In this document: positions 1 to 7,765 of the stretch, piece by piece
Numbering within the stretch: position 1 is the stretch's first letter
Layout of the letters: the number at the start of each line of letters is the position of its first letter
Assembly (NCBI GenBank): GCA_913043205.1
Contig: CAJWLF010000010.1
Location: forward strand, 23,865 to 87,864
Reading direction: 5' to 3'
Length of the DNA stretch: 64,000 nucleotides
Source of the DNA: an uncultured Chloroflexota bacterium
GTDB lineage: Bacteria; Chloroflexota; UBA11872; VXNJ01
Notes under the pieces: generated by a model
Databases searched by the model: none
Told to the model about the DNA's origin: nothing
Seen by the model: the letters and a program-made list of their open reading frames with translations, nothing else
Position numbers and translations under genes: made by a program

Positions 1-79
1 GATAATATTCCAGACCGGGCACCTCTAAGGAATAGCGTTGCCCAACGGCCAGATTAAATTCTTGCGGAGTAACCGCCAT
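1..79 (-). CDS. Possible 5' end of a gene running off the left edge
   Basis: A minus-strand reading frame is open from the window edge back to an ATG at 77-79 and reads MAVTPQEFNLAVGQRYSLEV. The frame stays open upstream of the ATG to a TAG about 50 bases away. An AGGAG lies 14 bases before the ATG, which is a long spacing, so the start is uncertain. The family is not recognised: 26 residues are too few. It could also be chance. Confidence 0.25.
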   Translation of the reverse strand, partial: MAVTPQEFNLAVGQRYSLEVPGLEYY

Positions 80-333
80 AAAGCCGATCAAATCTCCTAA
101 TGAAATTGGGGACGGAAAGCCGATGGAATTCTATATCGTAGCCATCCCACTAGGCAAAAGAATACGCCGGCAATGGTATAACCATTACTGTCATTCCAAA
201 TAAACACCAACGGACATCTGTATGTAGGGCCCCATAAATTACGCCGAACAAACTACCAACAATTATTGATTATCTTTGCATAATATACAACGGTGATCGC
301 AATAGCCATTGTTTAAATCCGGAGGACTTTCGT
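80..333. other. Intergenic stretch with a short open minus-strand frame
   Basis: No convincing gene lies here. On the minus strand a frame of about 50 codons, ending in a TAG near 131-133, contains a hydrophobic run (YTIAGVFFCLVGW), and the next frame leads into the possible gene at 1-79. This could be the decayed or frameshifted upstream part of that gene, or chance. The last bases before 334 hold the ribosome binding site GGAGGA (321-326) of the next gene. Confidence 0.3.
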
Positions 334-1221
334 ATGAAAACGACTTTTATACTTGCTATCGTTTCCCTCGTATGGCTGGTGCACAGAAGAGTGTTCAGTG
401 CCTGGAGATCACTTCAAGCCCCAGTCCCTACTGAATCTCTAGTGACTAATGGACAAACCACGACAATAAATGGCCTATCCATTCACTTCAGAGAGGTCGG
501 TTCTGGCGATCCTATAGTTTTGACACGCTGGCCATTTGGTTCGACAAGCGGGTGGTCAGCACTTGCAGACGAATTGAGCAAGAATTACCGAGTTATTAGC
601 GTTGACTTACCCGGAGTCGGCCTGTCTGCAAAGCCTATCGGTGTATCTTATACACCAAAAATGCAAGGGCAACATTTGGCAAGTTTTATTGAAACAATGT
701 GCCCCGAAGGAGCGCAGTTAGTGGGAGGAGGAATGGCATGGTCCGCGTGCCAAGAGGCGGCCCAGTATCGTCCGGACCATGTACTCAGTTTACTTGCGAT
801 TTCCCCTACATTGATACCTGCAGATTTTGCGAAAGGAACGGCTTTTATGGAGCGTATCATCTCAATAATCACTCAGAGCCAAATAGCCTCAAAACACTTA
901 TTATTCGCAGGTCAGTTGCCCTCAGGACCCAGCACCGACGCCACGCTCCGATCTTGGCAATCGGAGATCAAAACACCAGGGGCCCAACCCGCTTTGGCCT
1001 CAATGCTTCTTGAGCTTTCAAACCACATTCAGCCGAGTCAAGTAACTCTGCCAAGCAGCACCATAATTATAGGATCCAGAGACAAAATATTAGCCAATGA
1101 CGAGCTCTTTAGAACATTATCAATAGGCGATGTTCACTTACTCCCACACTGCGCCCATTTTCCTGAGATAGAAGACCCCATCCAAGTAGCAAAACTAATC
1201 AGTGCAACCAGATATCTTTAG
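334..1221 (+). CDS. Alpha/beta-hydrolase-fold protein without the catalytic serine
   Basis: This 295-residue protein has an N-terminal hydrophobic segment (about 4-17) and then the alpha/beta-hydrolase core. The strand-turn DLPGVGLSAKP is typical of the family. The nucleophile elbow, normally G-x-S-x-G, reads VGGGMAW, with Gly133 where Ser should be. The oxyanion motif HG is replaced by TRW at 64-66. The presumed acid Asp250 (GSRDK) and the His275 loop (HCAHFPEIEDP) are kept. It is therefore probably non-hydrolytic, either a pseudoenzyme or a lyase/binding protein of that fold; a different chemistry is possible. GGAGGA seven bases upstream supports the ATG. Its 3' end overlaps the convergent gatD by 27 bases. 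Confidence 0.8.
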   Translation: MKTTFILAIVSLVWLVHRRVFSAWRSLQAPVPTESLVTNGQTTTINGLSIHFREVGSGDPIVLTRWPFGSTSGWSALADELSKNYRVISVDLPGVGLSAKPIGVSYTPKMQGQHLASFIETMCPEGAQLVGGGMAWSACQEAAQYRPDHVLSLLAISPTLIPADFAKGTAFMERIISIITQSQIASKHLLFAGQLPSGPSTDATLRSWQSEIKTPGAQPALASMLLELSNHIQPSQVTLPSSTIIIGSRDKILANDELFRTLSIGDVHLLPHCAHFPEIEDPIQVAKLISATRYL

Positions 1222-1929
1222 GGCTTCATGGTGGGCACACCATTCTAATTCGTCGTCCAGCTCGGACAATTCAAACCCAGGTTCATAGCGCTGGCATGCT
1301 AAATTTATAAGATGGTCCGCAAAATGTGGGTTTTTTGGTAATAGAGAACCATGCAAATACGTTCCATAAGCCACCTCAAGCTTAGCCCCTTCAGTATTAT
1401 CAACAAAATTGTTGCCAGATCCGACCAATACCTTTCCTAATGGGTCAACACTTGCACCGAGGTATGTTTGTCCTCCATGGTTCTCATAGCCCACTAATTT
1501 CCCTTTCTCTAACTCTACGACTATATTCCCAACGGCTCGACGGGATTGCCTTCCAGGGTGGATGGTCTCCATATCGAAAATACCCAGCCCAGATATTTCC
1601 AATCCATCTGCATCCACATATCGCATACCCATCAACTGAAACCCTCCGCACACAGCCAACATAACCACTCCGTTCTCACAAGCATGCCTCACAAAGTTAC
1701 CGACGGCACCCTGTAACGCGTTACTAGCCTCCAATTGTTGCCTATCCTGACCTCCACCAACAATTAACAGGTCTACATGGAGGCCATCCAAATCTGCCTC
1801 ATTATTGATCTGATGAATTGCAACCTGTATCCCTCTCCATTCCGACCTCCTTATCAGACATTCCACATTTCCTCGATCTGCATAAATATTCATCAAGTCA
1901 GGAAATAGATGCCCCACCGACAATTGCAT
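1195..1929 (-). CDS. gatD: Lipid II isoglutaminyl synthase, glutamine amidotransferase subunit GatD
   Basis: A class-I CobB/CobQ-type glutaminase domain of 244 residues. The N-terminus has the GatD signature (HLFPDLMNIYADRGN), the nucleophile elbow is AVCGGFQLMG with Cys94, and the catalytic His193 is in YGTYLHG. In the known family GatD releases ammonia from glutamine and passes it to MurT, which amidates the alpha-carboxylate of D-Glu in lipid II on the cytoplasmic face of the membrane. Its ATG shares base 1929 with the end of murT, so the two are translationally coupled, as in other MurT-GatD operons. The 3' end overlaps the convergent hydrolase-fold gene by 27 bases. Confidence 0.92.
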   Translation of the reverse strand: MQLSVGHLFPDLMNIYADRGNVECLIRRSEWRGIQVAIHQINNEADLDGLHVDLLIVGGGQDRQQLEASNALQGAVGNFVRHACENGVVMLAVCGGFQLMGMRYVDADGLEISGLGIFDMETIHPGRQSRRAVGNIVVELEKGKLVGYENHGGQTYLGASVDPLGKVLVGSGNNFVDNTEGAKLEVAYGTYLHGSLLPKNPHFADHLINLACQRYEPGFELSELDDELEWCAHHEALKISGCTD

Positions 1930-3311
1930 TATTTCCTATACTCCCTTGCTATCCCCATACTGACTAGTTCTTGTCGAAACTCAAGCATCGCTGTGTAAGT
2001 GGCCAAGACATATAGGTGCTCCCTCGCCCTACACAATGCATTTTCAAGTGCATTCCTCACATCCTTATGGACGTAGGACAAGTCGTCAGCATTACATTCA
2101 GCGTATTTAAGCCTCAATGCCATATCAGCACATCGACTACCGGAAACAGTGATTGATCTTAGGTTCAACATTGAAAATTCGACGTCCCAAACCCAGGATA
2201 CATCCTGTCCATCTGCCACCCCATCATTCAATAGAACCATCACATCTGTCGGGGTTTCAAGACCTGCCAAACCCCGAATGACTTCATTTGCTCCTGTTGG
2301 ATTCTTGATTAGTAATAAGGTCATCACTTTGCCGTCGATATGAAATGCCTCACCTCTCCCAAAGACGCTAGAAGTTTTTGATAACACATCCATTATGCGT
2401 TGCGGTTGTATTCCCAACCCACTTACGTAAGCGGCACATGACGCTGCAACTCCATTGTAGATATTAAACAAGCCGGGCAACGGCAAATTAACCTCTATTG
2501 ATTCTGGCCCAAAAGTCATACTAAAGCGGGATGAAGTTAGTCCTTGTATTTCCTTCACGGCACCAATACAGCTGGATTCAGGATGAGCGAATCCACACCC
2601 TCTACACACAAAATCTCCTAGATGAGAATAACTGCAATAACTGTACTGCAAAGGATTCGAGCACCGAGGGCATAAGGAGGAATCCGACCATTGGTCAGGT
2701 TCAGCAGCATTTAAGTTATGGCTAGTTACCCCAAAGGGAATCTTTTCTCCGGAATAACCAGTCGCCACAAATGCTAATGACGGATCATCCGCGTTAAATA
2801 TCAACCTGGTCGCTCCTTCAGTTTGCATAAGCAGACTACGCCATAAGCGGGCTATAGAATCTAATTCACCATACCTATCTAACTGGTCCCTAAAAAGATT
2901 CGTCAGTATTAACGCCCGTGGAGTCATAGCTGGAAGCAACTGGCCGAGAGCAGCCTCATCAATTTCAAAAACGCCAATTGCGCCGGAATCCACCACCAGT
3001 TTTCCGCGCCAGTCGCAATGTGGCAAAACGGAACTTAATATTCCTCGGGTTAAGTTGGACCCGCTAGCATTATGAATGACCTCGATTCCTGATCTACCAA
3101 TGATTTCAGCCAATAGATGGCTGGTGGTCGTTTTGCCATTGGTCCCGGACACCAGCAACACTCCTAGTGGAATTTGATTCAGTAGATCAATGAGGTAGTT
3201 GGAATGCAACATCTCAGCTATCCGACCAGGAAAAGCCGTGCCTCGTCGACCGCATAGATGTAGTACCCATACGGCCAACCTAGCTATAAGGCAAGCTACG
3301 AATTCCCTCAT
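1929..3311 (-). CDS. murT: Lipid II isoglutaminyl synthase, Mur-ligase subunit MurT
   Basis: Mur-ligase-family protein with the ATP loop SGTNGKTTTS, the Mur central motif (LTNLFRDQLDRYGE), an inserted four-cysteine zinc ribbon (CPRC...CRGC) characteristic of MurT, and a C-terminal DUF1727-type domain. With GatD it amidates the D-Glu of lipid II. The frame stays open to a TTG at 3386, but I chose the ATG at 3311: it gives the usual MurT start (MREFVACLIARLAVWVLHLC) and has GAGGG about ten bases upstream. The gene is divergent from the flavoprotein gene at 3395, so the roughly 80 bases between them should carry both promoters. The presence of this pair argues for a Gram-positive or monoderm-type wall. 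Confidence 0.92.
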   Translation of the reverse strand: MREFVACLIARLAVWVLHLCGRRGTAFPGRIAEMLHSNYLIDLLNQIPLGVLLVSGTNGKTTTSHLLAEIIGRSGIEVIHNASGSNLTRGILSSVLPHCDWRGKLVVDSGAIGVFEIDEAALGQLLPAMTPRALILTNLFRDQLDRYGELDSIARLWRSLLMQTEGATRLIFNADDPSLAFVATGYSGEKIPFGVTSHNLNAAEPDQWSDSSLCPRCSNPLQYSYCSYSHLGDFVCRGCGFAHPESSCIGAVKEIQGLTSSRFSMTFGPESIEVNLPLPGLFNIYNGVAASCAAYVSGLGIQPQRIMDVLSKTSSVFGRGEAFHIDGKVMTLLLIKNPTGANEVIRGLAGLETPTDVMVLLNDGVADGQDVSWVWDVEFSMLNLRSITVSGSRCADMALRLKYAECNADDLSYVHKDVRNALENALCRAREHLYVLATYTAMLEFRQELVSMGIAREYRK

Positions 3312-3394
3312 TTTTTCAATCCCTCTTCCCCAAAAATCAAATATGATCACGTTGACTTGAGACATTTTCCAACAATCAACATCCAACGAATTGA

Positions 3395-4534
3395 TTGGAT
3401 TTCACAGATTTACGCTTAACATTGGCTTCATGGCAAGCAATATTAGGTCAATCTATAGTGATTAACTCATCAAGAAGCATTCAAATATGCCCAACAAATA
3501 CATACGAGACTCAGCAAGCATTAGCATCTATTCGCAGTAAGGGACATTTTGCATATATAAGTGAATCTGTGTCTAGCCCATGGGGGCGTGCCTTTAATGA
3601 CCAGACTGTTGGTAACCAAGATCGCCTTGTTGCAATATCACTCCAAAAAATGTCCGGTATCCATGAATTAGACCGAACTAATATGACCGTGACAATCGGT
3701 GCCGGAATTAGTTTCGAACAACTGCAGTTAGGCCTGGCAAACACTGGATTAGAATGGCCTGTCCAAGGATTACCAGGGCAATCGTCGGTCGTCGAAGCTA
3801 TCTTGGCCGGTATAGCTAAAGTGAACTCAGCTTTATTCCCAGATATCCGACCGTGGGTATTGGGATCCACTCTGGTTACAGGAACTATGAAAACCGTCCA
3901 TTCAGGTGGATCAACTATGAAAAATTCATCGGGGTACGCGCTAACCAGGGCATTGATTGGAAGCCATGGCGTTTTTGGGGTGCCGACCGAGCTAAAGTTA
4001 CGACTTCGCCCAAACACTGAAACATCATCACAAACACTAACCGGAAGTCACTTTATGTACGAATCCTTAGAGTCTGCTCTTTCAGACCCAGCCATGGCGC
4101 AAAGGTTGGAGATTAGTATTGACCAAATGTCAATATTGACCACGCTATATTTAGCCGGCTCCGATGGGGCCCAATACAAATCAACTTGTTCATCAGTCAG
4201 TAGACCCACACACTTCGCTAAAGACAAGAATATTGGCAAAACAGATCACCTATTCATTCCACGTCACAACGAATTTATGATTAAATGGCAGGCATCACCA
4301 TACAAGTGCTGTCAAATTGCCGAAAACATAATCGGCACTGGCTCAGTTCGTGATGTGTTGATTCTTCCGTTACAGCGAATGGGATTTGCAGTATCGGATG
4401 ATGCAAATTTTACAAGATATATTCAGGAAACCGGACTTGAGTTTAGCAGGCTCCCATTCTCCGAGTTGGCCGTCCGGGCCCTGCACGAGAACCCGATCGT
4501 GCAAGCGTTAAACCCTGAAGGACTGTTGCGATAA
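3395..4534 (+). CDS. FAD-binding oxidoreductase, glycolate-oxidase GlcE-like
   Basis: A PCMH-type FAD-binding protein of 379 residues. The stretch from about 80 to 210 has the FAD_binding_4 pattern: VTIGAGISFEQL, then SGGSTMKNSSGYALTRALIG and GVFGVPTELKLRLRP, close to the GG-x-VKN-x-GYD-x-KLF-x-GS-x-G motif of GlcE. The C-terminal part is compact and lacks the cysteine clusters of the GlcF iron-sulfur subunit. GlcE normally works in a GlcD-GlcE-GlcF complex that oxidises 2-hydroxy acids; no GlcD or GlcF gene is next to it here, so the substrate is unknown. The start is a TTG; no ATG occurs before the FAD-binding core. The gene ends 11 bases before tRNA-Pro. Confidence 0.75.
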   Translation: MDFTDLRLTLASWQAILGQSIVINSSRSIQICPTNTYETQQALASIRSKGHFAYISESVSSPWGRAFNDQTVGNQDRLVAISLQKMSGIHELDRTNMTVTIGAGISFEQLQLGLANTGLEWPVQGLPGQSSVVEAILAGIAKVNSALFPDIRPWVLGSTLVTGTMKTVHSGGSTMKNSSGYALTRALIGSHGVFGVPTELKLRLRPNTETSSQTLTGSHFMYESLESALSDPAMAQRLEISIDQMSILTTLYLAGSDGAQYKSTCSSVSRPTHFAKDKNIGKTDHLFIPRHNEFMIKWQASPYKCCQIAENIIGTGSVRDVLILPLQRMGFAVSDDANFTRYIQETGLEFSRLPFSELAVRALHENPIVQALNPEGLLR

Positions 4535-4545
4535 TTTGCACGCCT

Positions 4546-4623
<78 letters not shown>

Positions 4624-4684
4624 TTCAGGATGGATCGGACAATACGATAACAGTAATTGCCTAAATCCTAATCACAGCCAACTA

Positions 4685-7624
4685 TCAGTCCAGTGTAAGT
4701 TTATACAATCCCCGAGTAGGAGCACTTTCTGAATAAAACCCTGTTGCCTTAATTATTACTTGGGTGGGATCAGAATCCACCGGGCTCAATTTCACGTAAA
4801 ATGAATCCCTGTCTATAACCTGAGCACCCGGGCTATACAGCCACAAATTAGCGTCTTCACCATTCCTCATAACACGTGATATGTATGATGGTTGATCATC
4901 ATGGTCCCAAGCGCCCATAAACCACTGTGTCTTTTTACCTGCATCCGATATGTATGCGCGAGCCCCATTCTCCACGTCATAAAGAACTGGATAACCTGTA
5001 AGAAGAGACACTTCCCACGGATCCACATTGCCTGTAGTTAATACAGTAGCACCGGGCGGTAATTCCTTGCTCATCCATCGCAAATAAGCTCGCTCTTCAG
5101 CTCTGTTAACCATAGCCGGTAACAATGTTGTCATTCCTACAATAACAGCCGCCGTCACGCTAAGCACAAACCCCACAATAATCTGATGCGATTTAAGGCC
5201 TGACAACAATTTGCTTGCCTGTAAATTATTTGTGATCCACGTGTGTAGAGACGAGCCAATGAAAGCAGCCGCAAAAATGTAAAGGGTATACAAGAGGTAG
5301 TTTGAATGTCGCTGATGAATGACAAGGTCGACTGTCACTAAAAAAGCGATGGTCATCGGAAGCCACACCAACATAATGACTCTTGAAAATGGCATAAATA
5401 TCCATAGCAGAGACACAAACAATATTCCTGTAGAAGCACTTGAACCTATATACAAGTGCGCCAGTAATGATGACAGACCTAAAACTCCAGCCCCCACAAA
5501 CCCCAAGGTGTCGCCACGCGCTAAACATCGATCGCGAGCTGTCACACACGTAGCCAATAATAGTAGTAATCCGACTATCGGGAACCAAGGAAAAGCTAAC
5601 ACCACATGCCTTTCAAAAAATTCCGTTGCAAAGTATCCAAAATGAGTAATGTAGGAGCCAACTGCCTTTATCCCTGTTTCTAGCCCTGTCACCCCACCAT
5701 CCGAAAACCGATTTAAGAGCCGATCAGTACGGTCGCTACCTTGCTCGTAAATCGCAAAATTAAATAAAGATTCAACACCTACCCATTGCCCAGCGATCAA
5801 TTGAGCGCACCAAGCTATTACGGGAAGCCCCAGGACTATCATCACCAGTGGTAGCATTACGTAAGTTATGGACAAAGTCCTCCCTCTTTCCATTAACCAC
5901 CCTCTCCAAACAACAAAAAATGTGATGAATGCCCACCAGACGGCAATATACGGTCTGGTGCCATGACTTACAGCAAACATCATTAATGACAGCCCAAACA
6001 GAGAACTCGTGAGAATGCTAGGGTTTCTGATCAGCGCCACGAATGTCGCTAACGATATCGCGGTTACCAAAAAGACTAGGCCGTCAGACCACCCGTTGAA
6101 AGCAAACCACATTTGGACAGGATCAGACGCCACCATGATTCCGACCAAAATGGCACCTATAGATCCGCCGCCAATTCGTAAAACTGTCCATGACGCAAGA
6201 AGCGCTATAAAAGAGCTAAGCACAGCTAATACTAGTGCAGTAGCTTTAAACCCTAATTCAAGGCCAAGCATACTCAGCAAGGCTGTCAGAATAGGAGTGT
6301 ACAACCAGCCTTCATTATGCAGCGTACTAAAAACCGACCAGGATCCTCCGTTGAGGATTGAAATCGCGTATTGATTCCAAGTCTCACCATGCCCTAAACC
6401 CCAACCATCCCACCAGGGGGCAAAATCTAGCTGTACGAAACGTGATAATCGAATTATGAGCGTTGTCAAGAATATAGTTGTCAGTATCCCTGCATACAGA
6501 TGCTTGTTGCCAGATACTGTTTTCCCTACAGACGGAACTGGACTAGCATTTCGCTGCAGAAATTGTTCCGACAACACAATTGCCCACATAACCGAAGCAG
6601 CAGCACCCAATAACGACGATATTTCCGGGCTGATCAATGGGATCTGAAAAGACAAAGAGCGGTGATTTAATACAGACTCAGACCAAGCCTGCACTGTGGT
6701 ATCTGTGATAAGCAAACAACAATAAGCCGCGATTGATAGGCCTATCGCAATCAAAAGCGACACAGATCTGTATCCCATAATGCGAACAGTCGATGAAACA
6801 CATATTGTTAGCGTTAAGCCTGCCACGCCTACCAATTGACGCCCAACCACCCCATTTTCGGGCAACATAATCTCTTTGCTGAACCAAACCACCGCAGCAC
6901 CGATGAGAATGTACAAGCCCGATAAAAACAAATATATAGAAACGCCCAGCAACACTCCTCTTTTTAGTAATGCAAGCAGAGAAAGACAAGCTATTCCCAG
7001 CATAGAAATAATTACGGAACCCACTATTTTGTTGTCTTGGCTTAACAGCATTGCAATATGGCCAGGCCCAATATCCCGTGACAACCGATAAGCCAAATCT
7101 ATGTGCCCTCCGGCAGGGACACCATTCGTCTCTATCGAAAACTTATAGGTATCCTCTGTCGTAACGCCAATCTCTATAGCCGAGGACTCATTCGACACGA
7201 TCCCTCTGAGTCTAATCGTTGTGCCCTCAGCAATATTTAGTGGCCGAAAACTCCAATTTACGCTGGCCCAGTCTCTGTCTCGCATCACCATGTTGACCAC
7301 CCCATCCCGAACGACTCGATCATCATGAAACAAGCTTAGGTTCAAGCGGGCCTGCCCAGGAGTCAGAACTCTGGCCGGGAATGCAATTGAAGAAACATAT
7401 CTGGCGGGAAGAATTATATTTTGCTCAAATCCACCACCAGGTTCTATAGGCCCAACGTGAAATTTACGTTCAACATATCGATCATCCACTGCTCCATCCC
7501 AATGTATAAAACCCATCATCACACCCGAAGATATCCATGCGACCAGCGTTAAGCCCATAGCTATTGCTGACAACACTCGGGGATTGGCAAGTGGACGCCA
7601 TTGTCTGTTTGTTATTTCCGACAT
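4685..7624 (-). CDS. Large GT-C-type membrane glycosyltransferase with N-terminal beta module
   Basis: About 979 residues. After a first membrane segment there is a roughly 140-residue extracytoplasmic beta-rich module, of the kind also seen in three small membrane proteins of this window, then many membrane helices. An early outside loop carries the acidic motif LDFAPWWDGWGLGHGETWNQ, which fits the catalytic Asp/Glu loop of GT-C (PMT/GT39-like) enzymes that use polyprenyl-phosphate sugars. The C-terminal 120 residues or so are soluble. The ATG at 7624 was preferred over an in-frame GTG at 7663 because it has a GGGG stretch just upstream and the GTG has no ribosome binding site. The gene stands alone on its strand. 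Donor, acceptor and product are unknown. Confidence 0.75.
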   Translation of the reverse strand: MSEITNRQWRPLANPRVLSAIAMGLTLVAWISSGVMMGFIHWDGAVDDRYVERKFHVGPIEPGGGFEQNIILPARYVSSIAFPARVLTPGQARLNLSLFHDDRVVRDGVVNMVMRDRDWASVNWSFRPLNIAEGTTIRLRGIVSNESSAIEIGVTTEDTYKFSIETNGVPAGGHIDLAYRLSRDIGPGHIAMLLSQDNKIVGSVIISMLGIACLSLLALLKRGVLLGVSIYLFLSGLYILIGAAVVWFSKEIMLPENGVVGRQLVGVAGLTLTICVSSTVRIMGYRSVSLLIAIGLSIAAYCCLLITDTTVQAWSESVLNHRSLSFQIPLISPEISSLLGAAASVMWAIVLSEQFLQRNASPVPSVGKTVSGNKHLYAGILTTIFLTTLIIRLSRFVQLDFAPWWDGWGLGHGETWNQYAISILNGGSWSVFSTLHNEGWLYTPILTALLSMLGLELGFKATALVLAVLSSFIALLASWTVLRIGGGSIGAILVGIMVASDPVQMWFAFNGWSDGLVFLVTAISLATFVALIRNPSILTSSLFGLSLMMFAVSHGTRPYIAVWWAFITFFVVWRGWLMERGRTLSITYVMLPLVMIVLGLPVIAWCAQLIAGQWVGVESLFNFAIYEQGSDRTDRLLNRFSDGGVTGLETGIKAVGSYITHFGYFATEFFERHVVLAFPWFPIVGLLLLLATCVTARDRCLARGDTLGFVGAGVLGLSSLLAHLYIGSSASTGILFVSLLWIFMPFSRVIMLVWLPMTIAFLVTVDLVIHQRHSNYLLYTLYIFAAAFIGSSLHTWITNNLQASKLLSGLKSHQIIVGFVLSVTAAVIVGMTTLLPAMVNRAEERAYLRWMSKELPPGATVLTTGNVDPWEVSLLTGYPVLYDVENGARAYISDAGKKTQWFMGAWDHDDQPSYISRVMRNGEDANLWLYSPGAQVIDRDSFYVKLSPVDSDPTQVIIKATGFYSESAPTRGLYKLTLD

Positions 7625-7750
7625 AAATGCCCCACGTTCACTTCCGAAGAAAATGGCATGCACAGCAGAGTGTTGTCAGCATAGGTTATGATGTGTCTCT
7701 CTTTTTAATATGGCTACAAACGAATTATGTTCCGTAGAATTTAGATTATC

Positions 7751-7756
7751 AGGGAG
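7751..7756 (+). promoter_or_regulatory. Shine-Dalgarno pointing to a CTG start
   Basis: AGGGAG lies nine bases before an in-frame CTG (7766-7768). The reading frame that follows has no ATG, GTG or TTG until 8117, which is already inside the methyltransferase fold. This is the best visible start signal for the fusion gene. Confidence 0.45.
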
Positions 7757-7765
7757 TACGCCGGT

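Noticed and set aside
3511..4017. 168-codon minus-strand open frame
   Set aside because: Antisense to the FAD-binding core of the GlcE-like gene; no domain pattern.
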